In this document: one piece after another, positions 11,020 through 22,019 of the stretch
Numbering within the stretch: the stretch's first letter is position 1
Layout: each line of letters opens with the position of its first letter
Source of the DNA: Datura wrightii
Lineage: Eukaryota; Streptophyta; Magnoliopsida; Solanales; Solanaceae
Direction of reading: 5' to 3'
Length of the DNA stretch: 64,000 nucleotides
NCBI GenBank assembly: GCA_035772735.1
Contig: JASDFA010000006.1
Span: forward strand, 25,585,501 to 25,649,500
Notes under the pieces: generated by a model
What the model saw: the letters and a program-made list of their open reading frames with translations, nothing else
Databases searched by the model: none
What the model was told of the DNA's origin: nothing
Made by a program: the position numbers and the translations under genes

Positions 11020-12200
11020 ATAGGCCTCCAAAATGAGGAAATGGAAGGAGGGTTGGCAATGCTAACCGACCTGTCCCACCAGCTCCAGCAATCCCTCAGG
11101 ATGAACAAGTGTCCTTGGTAGAATTTTGAGCGGTGATCCAGCTGTTGGCGCAGACTGTGACCAACCAAGTGAACCAGCTGGTGGTTCTAATGAATGTAAA
11201 CTGGTCTACAGTGGCTGCTAAGGTTTGGGAATTCACCCAAATGAACCCTCCATCTTTTCATGGATCCAAGGTGGGAGAGGACCCGCAGGAGTTTGTAGAT
11301 GAGGTGCGGAAAATCACCTGGATTGTAGGTGTTAGTTCCGTGGAGAATGCCGATCTAGCTGCCTACTAATTGAAAGGGGTAGCTCAGATTTGGTACAATC
11401 AATGGAACGAAGGGAGGCCACCAGAAGCAGGATCAGTAGAGTGGGATGAGTTCGCTACAACATTTCTAGACAGATTCTTTCCTCAGGAACTAAGGGAGAC
11501 TAAGGTCGCGGAGTTCATAAATCTAAGACAGGGTAACAGGACAGTGGAGGAGCATGCGTTGGAGTTCACTCGATTGTCGAGGTATGCTCTGGAGATGGTT
11601 GCTGAGCTAAGAGATTGCATGCTCAAATTCATCAATCGAGTGCCATATTTGGTACTTAAGGAGTGCAGAACTGCAATGCTCATCAATGACATCGACCTCT
11701 CTAGTCTCATCATTTACGCATAGCAGATTGAGGCAGAGAAGTTGAAGGATATTGAGTGGGAGAACGAGCGGGCTAAAATAGGTCAGTCGGATGATGGCCA
11801 CTAGAGATACGACAGCAGTAGTCGCCCACAGCAGCAAAAACAGAGAACTCCAGCACCCACATCAGCCAACGCCCCTTCTTTTTGATCCTGCAATAATCGG
11901 AAGGGTGGAGCATCTAGCTCTTAGTCCTAGAGTTACAACGCTAGAAACCATTACCCAGCTTGTCCTAAGTGTGAAAAGAACCATCCAGGTGACTGTCACA
12001 TAGGCAGAGAGGGTTTCTTTTGATGTGGATAGTTAGGTCATAAGTTAAAGGAGTTTCCATCAACAGGATGGGTGAAAACTCAGTCTACCATTTTAGTAGC
12101 CCCAACAGGCCATCCAGCTCAGCAGGGTAACACTTCAGGTATGGATGGCGATCAACATCAAAACCATTTTTATGCTTTGTCCTCTCTTTAGGATCAGGAG
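11020..12200 (+). pseudogene. Element C: gag, broken
   Basis: The expected start near 11020 is decayed (no ATG before PPK then a stop). The capsid region reads clearly: VIQLLAQTVTNQV, FTQMNPPSFHGSK, EDPQEFVDEV, then LKGVAQIWYNQW and FLDRFFPQELRETK (Retrotrans_gag region). Open pieces are 11133-11369 and 11370-11723, split by a single stop in place of Gln just before LKGVAQ. A first zinc knuckle CPKCEKNHPGDC is at 11961-11996. The second is destroyed by stops at its Glu/Gln positions. Gag would form the particle shell and bind genomic RNA. Confidence 0.85.
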
Positions 12201-12204
12201 AGCT

Positions 12205-12730
12205 CGCTTGACGTGGTCACAGGTACGTTACCTCTTTTCCATCTAGATGTGTATGCCCTACTAGATCCAGGAGCTACACTACATTCGTGACTCCTTATGT
12301 AGCTGTTAAATTTGAAATCAGTACAGAAGTCCTCTCAGAACCGTTCTTAGTTTGTAACCCATTTGGTGAGTCAGTTAGAGCCAGACGAGCATATAAAAAC
12401 TGCCCAGTCTCAGTGTTGAGTAAAGTAATTCTAGTTGATCTAGTAGAGCTAGACATGGTAGATTTCGACCTCATTCTTTTCATGGATTGGTTACATTTCG
12501 GTTATGCCTCAGTCGACTGCAGAACTAGAGTCGTCAGATTTCAGTTTCTCAATGAGCCAGTCTTAGAATGGATGGGTAGTGTTTTAGCACCTAAGGGTTA
12601 GGTTATTTCATACCTTAAGGCAAGGAAGCTCATTTAGAAAGGGTGCATCTATCACCTAATTCAGGTCAAGATTCTAGCTCTGAGACCTCAACGATTCAGT
12701 CAGTTCCAGTTGTCAGTGAATTCACTGACG
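12205..12730 (+). pseudogene. Element C: aspartic protease, frameshifted
   Basis: The segment begins SSLDVVTG and reaches the active-site loop YALLDPGAT (GATCCAGGA at 12264-12272), intact as D-P-G-A. A one-base loss just after it, near 12280, shifts the frame; the rest, from 12287 to 12601, is open in the new frame (TPYVAVKFEIS...DLVELDMVDFDLILFMDWL). Its product would cleave Gag-Pol in the particle. Confidence 0.85.
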
Positions 12731-12731
12731 T

Positions 12732-12829
12732 GCTTATCGAAGATCTTCTTGGAGTCACTCATGCGTGAGAAATAGACTTTGCTTATCGAAGATCTTCTTG
12801 GAGTCCCTCCTGAGCAAGAAATAGACTTC
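12732..12829 (+). repeat. 49-bp tandem duplication
   Basis: The block starting GCTTATCGAAGATCTTCTTG at 12732 is repeated at 12781, with a period of 49 bp and a few differences. It lies in the protease-RT linker. As 49 is not a multiple of three it shifts the reading frame. Confidence 0.9.
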
Positions 12830-13670
12830 GGCATGGACCTTCTTCCAGACATTCAGCCCATCTCTATTCCTCCTTACAAAATGGCTCCAGCGAGCTTAAG
12901 GAGTTGAAGGAACTTCTAAAAGACCTTCTAGATAAAAGTTTCATCGGAACCAACATCTCTCTATGAGGTGCTCTAGTGTTGTTCATGCAAAAGAAAGACG
13001 GTACTTCAGAATGTGTATCAACTACTGTCAACTGAATAAAGTTACAGTTAAGAATAAGTTTCCCCTACAAAGGATTGATGAATTGTTCGATCAGCTTCAG
13101 GAAGTCTGTTGTTTTTCCAAGGTAGATCTCAGGTCGGGACATCATCAGCCTAGGGTCAAGAAATGTGACATACCGAAAATAGCCTTCAAAACTCGGTATG
13201 GTCATTATGAATTTATGGTTATGTCCTTCAGACTAACTAATGTCCAGACAACTTTTATGGACATGATGAACAGTGTATTCAAATAGTATCTGAGCATGTT
13301 CATCATAGTATTCATAGACGACATTTTGGTATACTCTAGAAATGAGGAGGAGCATGCTAACCATCTAAGGATACTGTTGCAGACTCTCAGAGACCGCCAA
13401 CTGTTCGATAAATTAAGAAAATGTGAATTTTGGTTGAAGTCTATGGCCTTCCTCGATCATGTCATCTCAGGTGAGGGTATTCAGATAGATCCTCAAAAGA
13501 TAGCAGCGGTGAAAGACTGGCCAAGACCTACTTCCCCAATAGATATGAAAAGTTTCCTGGGTCTAGCCGGTTATTATCGATGATTTGTAGAAGGGTTTTC
13601 TTATGTTGCATCTTCTCTAACTAAACTAACTCATAAAAAGTTGACGTTTTAGTGGTCAAATGCATGTGTG
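12830..13670 (+). pseudogene. Element C: reverse transcriptase, broken
   Basis: RT blocks in order: MCINYCQLNKVTVKNKFPL (near 13012-13070), FSKVDLRSGHHQ, KTRYGHYEFMVMSF, then FIDDILVYSR (13314-13343) with the catalytic FIDD. The thumb/connection reads QLFDKLRKCEFWLKSMAFL and SFLGLAGYYR. Open pieces are 12963-13286 and 13296-13583, separated by a TAG where relatives read Gln/Glu before YL. A TGA follows GYYR. The linker duplication upstream adds a frameshift. Confidence 0.88.
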
Positions 13671-14330
13671 AAGAGTTTTCAAGAGTTGAAGACTCCAATC
13701 ACTACAACTCTAGTTTTTACCTTACCAGAAGGAACAGATGGGTTTGTAGTCTATTGTGATGCTTCTAGTGTTGGCCTCGATTGTGTTCTGATGTTGCGGG
13801 CTAAGGTGATAGCTTATGCCTCTAGACAACTCAAAGTTCATGAGAAGAACTATCTGACTCATGATCTTGAATTGGCGGCAGTGGTGTTTGCTTTAAAAAT
13901 ATGGAGGCATTATCTTTATGGGGTTATTGTGGATGTTTTCACCGACCACAAGAGCCTTCAGTACGTGTTTGGAGTTATTAAAGGATTACGACAAGAGTGT
14001 GCTGTACCACCCGAGCAAGGCAAATGTGGTGACAGATTCCTTGAGTAGAATGTCTATAGGGAGCGTTGCTCATGTTGAAGAGGGCAGAAAAGAGATAGAA
14101 AAGGATATTCACAGGTTAGCTCGATTGGGAGTGCAGTTGGTGGATTCAGCTAAGGGCAGAGTAGTTCTGTAGAATGGGTCAGAATCCTTGTTAGTTATCG
14201 AGGTTAAGTCAAAGCAGGATGAAGATCCCATATTGCTTAAGCTGAAAGAAGCAGTTCTAAGAAAAGAAGTGGAGGCTTTCTCCAAAGGGGAGAAGGCGTG
14301 CTTCGTTACTAGGGTAGACTATGTGTTCCA
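13668..14330 (+). pseudogene. Element C: RNase H, broken
   Basis: It reads FQELKTPITTTLVFTLPEGTDG, FVVYCDASS, VIAYASRQLKVHEKNY, HDLELAAVVFALKIWRHYLYG and VFTDHKSLQYVF: the four acidic catalytic positions of this RNase H family are present up to there. A deletion of about 35-40 bp near 13970, relative to element A (which has TQKDLNLRQRRWLELL), shifts the frame; the remainder is open at 13918-14172 (KANVVTDSLSRMS). The stretch 14173-14330 is linker to integrase. Confidence 0.85.
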
Positions 14331-15013
14331 GATGTAGATGACTTGAGACAGCGAATACTGGCATAAGCACACAACTCCAGATATTCTATCCACCCAGGTG
14401 ACACTAAGATGTAACGTGACCTGCGGGAAATCTACTAGTGGAACGGAATGAAAAGCGATATTGTAGAATTTGTGGCTAAGTGCCTGAACTGTAAGCAGGT
14501 TAAAGTTGAACATTAGAGACCTGGGGGTATGACTCAGGATACCAGCATACCCACGTGGAAGTGGGAAGAAGTGAATATGGACTTCATTATAGGTCTACCT
14601 CATACTCGTCGGTAGCATGATTTAATTTGGGTGATAGTAGATCGAATGACCAAGTTAGCACATTTCCTCCCAGTTAAAACTATAGACTCAGTTGAGGATT
14701 ATGCTAAGCTATACATCCGGGAGTTAATCAGACTGCATGTGGTTCCCTTGTCCATCATTTCGGATAGAGGTACTCGGTTCACCTCACAATTTTGGAAGTC
14801 ACTTCAATAAAGACTCGGTACTCAGGTCCAGTTCAACACAACTTTTCACCCTCATATAGATGGACAAGCTGATTATTCAAACCTTAGAAAATATGCTGAG
14901 AGCATGTGTGATCGACTTCAAGGTCAGTTGGGATGATCACCTACCTCTCATTGAGTTTGCATACAACAACAGCTACTACTCCAGTATTTAGATGGCCATT
15001 GAGGCCTTGTATG
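14331..15013 (+). pseudogene. Element C: integrase, first part
   Basis: The zinc region reads IHPGDTKM then KCLNCKQVKVEH. The core reads WEEVNMDFIIGLP (first catalytic Asp) and IISDRGTRFTSQFW (second Asp). The block with the Glu, IEFAYNNSYYS, is near 14950-14982. Stops replace several Arg/Gln/Trp codons. The frame is cut at 15013 inside the L-Y-G-R-K motif by element B and resumes at 35578. Confidence 0.85.
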
Positions 15014-17112
15014 TGTCACTCCCCACCTTGGGAGACATGACTAGCACCTGGTGCCCTACTAGGGTCTAAACTAGTCTGACTGAGCTTGCGCATCTTTGGT
15101 GATTAACTAATACCAATCCTCAAATCAAAAAACAACGGGCTATATCTTGGCTGTAAACACAGCCCCCGGCCGGCAAGGCCTTATATCCACTTGTAAAGAA
15201 AAACAGCTAACTAGAAATAGGTAATAACGGGGAATCCTATGCAGGACGACAAGACCACCATGACGTCTAATTATGACTATAAAACAAATCCAGTACTAAG
15301 CTAATCTATGGTCGACAAGGCCGCTATCTAACAACTAAACAAGGCCCCACACAACCAACACGTAAGATAAAGCATATAGGGGCCCAACACGACCATCAAA
15401 AACTAACAAGAAATCTAAAATAATCCGTGAGCCTCTAGGAGTGATATAATGGTCGAGACATGGCCCTGACCTACCCATGAACTGTACAAACAAAAGGAAG
15501 TTGACCTTCTAGCTATTAGCTCCGGAGGAATGGAGATGACTGCCCTGCTAACTCTGGCTGAAAGCTAAGAAGATCCTGGTCCACATCTATCAGCACCTAT
15601 AGGCAAGTAATGCAGTGCCCCAGGAGGGCGTCAGTACAATATGTACCAAATATATAAGGCGGTAATTGTAAATAACTGCACAAACTGAAATTAAATTGAA
15701 AGTAACTGAAAAGAAGGGATAGAAATACTACCTGATTAGCTTAACTTCCTGCTATCTAATTTATCAGTAACTACTACAAACAAGAACCTTACCTGGCCTC
15801 CATAAGCCGGAAGGTACAACCAGCACAGAATAATCCACCCAGGGCCCCCATAAGCCCTTGTGAGTACAGTTCAACCTATACACCCCTAACAAGGTCAAAA
15901 TAGGTCAACTAGTGGCTATAGTCGTCTTACCAGTCCTCTGGGTCTACAACTGAGCTCCCCGGCCTCTGAACTGTAGCTGTCTTAGTCCGGTGGACTCTTG
16001 TATCTACACCCTAGGCACCAGGCTCAACATGGGGTGTGGTGCCGATACGACATATAATAGTCCAGCCATGGAATGGACTATATGAGGACCTTGGACCCCA
16101 TCTTCATCCCTTGCGGACGGCATACCGCTCCTTAGAGCAATGTCATCTCGCCCCTAGTGGGCGTCGACATAGCTAGTAACCCTGGGGTTGGCTATTGAAG
16201 GCTATACAGGGCAAAATCTCAGACTAGGCATAGAATACTTGCTTTAGCTAATAACAACTACTAATCACAATACATAAGCTTCTGGCTTTCTTACTGGAAT
16301 TCAAACTGGATTATGATACTGAAGAAATTAACTTGCCAAACGGATCTTCCTTAACATACCTGGATGGCTGATTCCTGATTAGCTGGATAGTTTCAACCCG
16401 TATTTAATAGCTCTTTCTAGCTGTGATCATATTACTGGGAGAATGAGACTAGTTTCAGTACTAAATTCGGCAAAAATGATAACTTTTAATACTAATATTA
16501 ACTATACTTCAACTTATCAAAACACAATCGAAAACATATAATTTCTCAAGGGTTCAGAAGGGAGAAATACATAATTAAAGCCTATGATTGTATAAAAATT
16601 AGTTTGGAGTAATTCCGACAACTTCTACTTGGTGGGGTTACGATCTACCGGGCGAATTTCAAGAAAATAAATCCATAGTAATGCTCCCTATGGTCTTATA
16701 ATTTGATATTTGAAGTTAATTTGAGTTTGGGTGGGGTTTGGCAGCGTAAACGGAGGAATACTTACTGAAAATGGCGTATCTCTCCTCTCTAATCACGGGT
16801 CTGTTATTTGAAAATGATACAAATGAAAACATTGAACTTATATATAACATGGGCGGTGGACACGGGGTCCGTGGCACTGTCACGGACCCTATCACACCAA
16901 TTCATGGGCATGCCATGGCACCCAACACAGAGGGATGGGTTTCGTGGCACGCTGCCCTTGTTGCAACCTGCTCCGGCCTTCTCCCTCGCTTCCCCGATTC
17001 CGCGCTCGTTCGACCTTTTCCCGGGCCCCTTTATCATATGCGCCGAACTCTAAAACTCTTGAATAACGTACAAATAGTCCAATTAAAAGTTAGGAACTTA
17101 TGGGGTGTAACA
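15014..17112 (-). repeat. Element B: 3' LTR
   Basis: Plus-strand ends are TGTCACTCCCC and GGTGTAACA. The minus-strand TATA box is at 16838-16848 (TTATATATAAG). Just upstream in transcription sense lies a perfect 9-bp inverted repeat, GGGTCCGTG at 16865-16873 and CACGGACCC at 16881-16889. It is related to LTR F (59299-62006) at both ends and at the ACAGCCCCCGGCC block. The open frame at 16771-17223 is LTR sequence, not a gene. Confidence 0.92.
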
Positions 17113-17127
17113 TCCCCCCGCCCCCCA
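17113..17127 (-). other. Element B: polypurine tract
   Basis: The minus strand reads GGGGGGCGGGGGGA directly against the LTR edge, an unusually G-rich second-strand primer. The stretch 17128-17464 is 3' untranslated sequence. Confidence 0.75.
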
Positions 17128-17464
17128 TCAGGAACATTTGTCCTCGAATGTCACTTTAGCTTACGAAAATCTAACTCCTTTAACTACTATTCTGGAAAAA
17201 TTTCGGCAGAGTCTCCCCTGTAACATGGACTATCTGAAAACCCTAAAACACAGAAAAGTCCAATACAGGTATTTCGCATAACACTATAACAACTTTTTCA
17301 CAGTAAGATGATAGACAACTGAGCATTACATATAACATAAATCATAAAACAACAACTGAACCAACAACTTTACCTTAACTGTATAATCTGATTTAAGCCT
17401 AGAACAAATGAGGATATCTGGATCTCGTGTCTTCCTCGGCTTCCCAGTTCATCTCTTCTCTATT

Positions 17465-17908
17465 TCAATTTCTCCATAGTACCTTAACAGAGGCGACGTC
17501 TTTAGTTCTTAACCTACGAACCAGCCGGTCTAATATGGCTACTGGAACTTCTTCATAAGCCAGTTGCTCAGTGATTTGGACGTCCTCGACCAGCACAACT
17601 CGGGACGGATTGCCTATGCACTTTCGTAACATCGACACATGAAAGACCGGGTGAACGAATTCCAATTCTGAAGGTAGATCTAGCTCATATGCCACCTGAC
17701 CTATTCTCCGAAGGATTCTATATGTCCCAATAAACATCGGGCTAAGGTTGCCCTTTTTACCAAACCTCATTATGCAATTTATTGGTGAAACTTTCAAAAA
17801 TACCCAGTCGTCTACATTGAATTCCAAGTTTCTATGCTGCATATCAAAGTAAGATTTCTGGAGACTCTGAGCTGTCAGCAAACGTTCTTTGATAAGCTTT
17901 ACTTTCAC
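17465..17908 (-). CDS. Element B: integrase C-terminal domain, intact 147-aa remnant
   Basis: An uninterrupted stretch encodes the end of integrase. It opens with a helix-rich AQSLQKSYFDMQHRNLEF, then VDDWVFLKVSP (the typical GDxVxLKVSP block), an SH3-like IGTYRILRRIGQVAYELDLP, HPVFHVSMLRKC, and finally VAILDRLVRRLRTKDVASVKVLWRN. The last block is the chromodomain-like tail seen in plant Ty3/gypsy integrases, which in relatives helps choose the target site. The start at 17908 is only the first Met in a longer decayed Pol frame, so this is a remnant and not an independent gene. Confidence 0.75.
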   Translation of the reverse strand: MKVKLIKERLLTAQSLQKSYFDMQHRNLEFNVDDWVFLKVSPINCIMRFGKKGNLSPMFIGTYRILRRIGQVAYELDLPSELEFVHPVFHVSMLRKCIGNPSRVVLVEDVQITEQLAYEEVPVAILDRLVRRLRTKDVASVKVLWRN

Positions 17909-18720
17909 TTCTGACTAGTGGATTATGTCTATCCCAATTAACTCTGATTCTCCTACCTCGAAACAACCAACTAGGGACCTACATTTCCACCCATATAAGG
18001 CCTCATAAGGTGCCATCTGGATTGCTGAATGATAACTGTTATTGTAAGAAAATTCAATAAGGGGGTAAGTGCTCATCCCAACTACCTCCGAAGTCTAACA
18101 TGCACGCCCATAACATATCCTTAAGCATTTGGATGGTACGTTCTGCCTGTCTGTCTGTTTGAGGATGGAAAGCTGTACTCAGATTAACCTGTCTCCCCAG
18201 CCCTTCTGAAAGGACTGCAATAATTTAGCTATGAACTGCGCTCCTCTATCAAAAATTATCGATACAAGAACACCATGTCCAATCGAACTATCTCTCTGAT
18301 ATACAATTCAACATAGTCCTAAGCTGAGAAGGTTGCCTTGACTAGCAGAAAATAAGCTGACTTCATCAATCTTTCGACAATCACATAGATAGAATCAAAT
18401 TTGAGTCTGGTACAGGGTAATCCAGTCACAAAATCCATATTGATTGCTTCCCATTTCCACATAGGCACGACTATCTCCTGTGTCAATCCGTTGGTCTTTT
18501 GATGTTCAGCCTTTACCTACTGGCTGTTAGGGCATTGTGCTATGAATTCTGCTACACCCTTTTTCATTCCTGGCCACCAGTAAATCTCTTTTATGTCATG
18601 ATACATGTTTGTTGAACCTGGGTGAAGATAATAATGGGAATAATGTACCTTTGCCATAATCTGCTAGCGAACTCCTGTCACATCTGGAATGCAGAGGCAA
18701 CCCCTACATCTCAAAACCCC
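17909..18720 (-). pseudogene. Element B: integrase zinc and catalytic regions, broken
   Basis: On the minus strand the order is CLCIPDV (near 18690), HPGSTNMYHDIKEIYWWPGMKKG with the HH pair, then a mutated second pair (CPNSQ where relatives have CPNCQ). The core has INMDFVTGLP (first Asp) near 18440. The SDRG region near 18270 is frameshifted, and the region between it and the C-terminal domain holds several stops. It is catalytically dead. Confidence 0.8.
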
Positions 18721-19500
18721 ATCCTCAGCTACCTCAAAGGCTGGTACTTCTCCCTGCTGTACCTTATCTCTGAGTTGTGCTAAATGAGGATCTTGATACT
18801 GCCACTCTTTTACTTCTACAACTAGGGAGGATATAACAGTATTCTGAATCACTATGCGTGGTCTCCTGAATCTACTATTCAGACGGCTAGGCCAACTAAC
18901 TGATGCAATTCTCAGGCCAAATCTCGCTGTTCTGGTTTCAAATATGCTAAACTCCCCGTGGATCTACGGCTGAGGGCATCTACCACAATGTTAGCCTTCC
19001 CTGTATTATATAAAATATTCACATCATAGTCCTTCAATAATTCTAACCAGCGACGCTGTCGCAGGTTCAACTCTTTCTGTGTAAATATGTACTGAAGGCT
19101 CTTAAGATCAGTAAAAATGTCCACATGCACGCCATACAGGTAATGTCTCCAGATCTTTGAGGCGTGAACTACTGCCGCTAACTCCAGGTTGTGAGGAGGA
19201 TAGTTCTTTTCATGCTTCCTCAGCTACCTTGTAGCATACGAAATCACCTTACCACGCTGCATCAGAACACATCCTAACCTGACGCCTGAGGCATCATAGT
19301 ACACTGCATAACCCTCTAACCTTGCGGCAAAACTAGTACTGGTGCTGACATTAATCTATTTTTCAACTCCTGAAAACTCTGTTCACACGCTTCAATCCAG
19401 TGGAATTTAGCTGCTTTCTGAGTTAACTTGGTCAAAGGCGCTAATAAAGTAGAAAACCCCTCTACAAATCTCCTGTAGTACCTAGCTAACCCCAAGAAAC
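18721..19500 (-). pseudogene. Element B: RNase H, broken
   Basis: The stretch 18912-19130 is open and reads VDIFTDLKSLQYIFTQKELNLRQRRWLELLKDYD then KANIVVDALSRRS, matching the second half of the RNase H of A. FTDLK keeps the Asp, but the usual His of FTDHK is replaced by Leu. The first half (near 19140-19400: YYDASGVRLG, then KVISYAT...) is recognisable but interrupted by stops. Confidence 0.8.
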
Positions 19501-20230
19501 TGCGTACCTCAGTTGGAGTTATGGGTCTAGACCATGTATTTACTGTCTCAATCTTCTGGGAATCTACCTAAATACTAGCTTCTGACACAATGTGACCCAA
19601 AAAGGCTATCGAATTCAGCCAAAACTCACATTTAGAGGATTTTGCATACAACTAACGATCCCTAAGAATCTAAAGCACTGTCCGCAGATGATCCCGATGT
19701 TCTACCTTCGCGTGGGAATATACTAGAATATAATTAATAAACACTATCACAAACAAGTCCAGATACGACCTGAAGATGTTGTTCATCAAATCCATGAACA
19801 CTGCTGTAGCATTCGTCAGTCTGAAGGACATGACTAGGAATTCAAAATGGCCATACGTGGTCCTAAAAGCAAATAATGTCTCTCTCTCGGACACGGACCT
19901 GATAATACCCAGATCTTAAGTCAACTTTTGAGAAATACTTCACCCCAATAACTGGTCAAACAAATCATCTATTCTGGGAAGTGGGTATTTGTTCTTGATG
20001 GTGACTTTATTGAGCTGCCGGTAGTCTATACACATACGGACGGAGCCATCCTTCTTTCTCGCAAACAGAACTGGTGCACCCCACCGTGAAGTACTCGGCC
20101 AAATAAATATCTTATCTGATAGATCTTTTAGTTGTTCCTTCAATTCTCTGAGCTCGGCAGGAGCCATTCGGTACGGACGGATGGATATAGGCTGAGTACC
20201 CAGTAGTAAATCGATCACAAAATTGATCTC
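19501..20230 (-). pseudogene. Element B: reverse transcriptase, broken
   Basis: Open pieces are 19940-20218 (ISIRPYRMAPAELRELKEQLKDL, RKKDGSVRMCIDYRQLNKVTIKNKYPLPRIDDLF) and 19670-19894 (FRTTYGHFEFLVMSFRLTNA, then VFINYILVYS). The catalytic motif reads FINY where relatives read FIDD: both catalytic Asp positions are lost. The piece between, including FSKVDLRSG, is frameshifted near 19920-19940. Connection sequences follow to about 19501. Confidence 0.88.
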
Positions 20231-20812
20231 TCTTTCTGGGAGAATACCAGGAAGTTCATCTGGGAATAAATCTAAGAATTCATTAACTACTGGAATGGAT
20301 TGGAGAGTCGGAGATTCTTCTTGAACATCCTAAACACTGGCAACATGATAAATGCACCTCATCGCTATAAACTTTCTCGCCCGAAGATAGGAAATAAACC
20401 TAAATTTTGGCGTGGATGCACCTTTCTACTCCCGTACTACCTCCCCTAGAAAGTGGAATTGGACAGTCTTGGTCTAATATTCTATATTGGCATAACATGG
20501 TGCTAGCCAATCCATACCCATAATTGCATCAAAGTCAATCATTTCTAATTCCAGCAGATGTGCTAAAGTCTGGTGACCAACAACCTCTACTGTGCAACTC
20601 GGTAGATCCTTTTAGCTATAATAGAATCACCGATGGGTATGGACACTGAAAAAGGTTGCTGAAGAAATTCTGGCGTAATACCGAACTTCCAGGCCACTAA
20701 TGGTGTAACATAAGACAAAGTGGAGCCTAGGTCTATCAAAACATACATGGAATGAGAGCAGATGTCCAACATACCTATCACAACATCTGGTGACGACTTT
20801 GACTCCTGTCAC
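20231..20812 (-). pseudogene. Element B: aspartic protease, broken
   Basis: The active-site loop is read in 20587-20781 as VLIDLGSTLSYVTP; the D-x-G triad is present (DLGST; relatives DPGST or DSGST). It follows SSPDVVIGML. After ITPEFLQQPFSVSIPIGDSIIAKRIYR the frame is lost near 20600. A decayed MIDFDAIMGMDWL block lies near 20500-20550 and leads to the RT linker. Confidence 0.82.
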
Positions 20813-22019
20813 CCCGGTAAAGCATAAGTGCGATCTGGATCGGTGCCTGAGCTAGATTACCCTGATCTTCCTTGGCCTCTGTCGGCTGGAGTTGAGGGCC
20901 TACGCCTTGTTGGGGATGCTAGGGAACGTGACCTTACTGAAGATCAGTCCTGTCGATCCCGATCACTCTGACCCTTGGCTGGACAGTCTCTCATCAGGTG
21001 ACCCTCCTGCCCACAGTTAAAACACGCAGAAGAACCATACCTACATGCCCAAAGATGGCATCGACTGCAAATAGGGCAAGGTGGCATGGTGAACCTACTC
21101 TGCTCTGACCCCCTTTGCTGCTGCGAACCTGATGGTCGTGAACTTTCGTCGGGTCCTAACTGCCCCCGATGGCCTGGTCTACTACCTTGCTGCTGTTATG
21201 GAAGTGGGGGTCTGGGTGGTCTGCCTGATAGTCCTGGCCTGGGTCTGCCCTGGAACTCTGCCTGAATGTCACTAGGTCTAGCCCTGCAATGCTGCTCCTG
21301 GTTTGCCCTGTCTATCTCTCGCTGCCACTGCCTGAGCCCCTCGATATTCTGAGCAAATTACTGAACACGGGAAATATCCATATCCTCTCGCAGAGTAGCT
21401 GTGATACAAGTCTCAACATATTCTGGATTCAGCCCCATAATAAACTAGTGCACCCTGATTGGCATGGTATCTACAAACATCGGTGCATATCGGGCCAGGG
21501 AGTCGAATCTCATAGCATACTCCTGAACGCTCATCGAACCCTGCTCTAGATGAAAAAACTGATCTACTGGGGCCTGTTGAAATTCTCGTGGCAGATAGTG
21601 GTCTAGGAAGGCCTTTGAAAAACTGGACCAAGTCGGAGGGGGAACATCTCTACCTCGGGGCCTTTCCCAACTCTCGTACCATAATACTGCTATATCCCGC
21701 AACTGAAACACCGCTAACTCAACCGACTTCGCTGGGGTGGCATGCATTACCCTAAAGATCCACTACAACTGGTCCAAAAAGTCCTGAGGGTCCTCATCCT
21801 GATCTATCCCCGTGAACTACGGGGGACTCATTGTGAGGAACTCTCGAACCCTCAAACTACTAGGTCCTCCTGAAGACTTGGCAACCACGGGTGCTACTGG
21901 CTAACGCTGTGCAACAATCATCTGGGCTATCATAAAAATAACACTCCTAACCTCCTAATCTGATGGCATCGGTCTAGAAACTACTAGAGGTGGTGCCAAC
22001 ACATCTGCCTCTCTAGACG
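20813..22019 (-). pseudogene. Element B: gag, main part, broken
   Basis: The Retrotrans_gag domain is open at 21445-21747 (KSVELAVFQLRDIAVLWYESW, FSKAFLDHYLPREFQQA, FFHLEQGSMSVQEYAMRFDSLARYAP). A canonical CX2CX4HX4C zinc knuckle, CFNCGQEGHLMRDC, is coded at 20983-21024. Between them is an Arg/Gly/Pro/Gln-rich linker (about 21060-21300) with stops. The N-terminal part is cut at 22019 by element A and continues at 33108. Stops near 21780, 21900 and 21955 break it. Confidence 0.85.

Noticed and set aside
16771..17223. 150-aa open frame conserved at 35237-35542
   Set aside because: The two copies are simply the two LTRs of element B; the frame crosses the TATA box and U3 repeats and its ends are not conserved.
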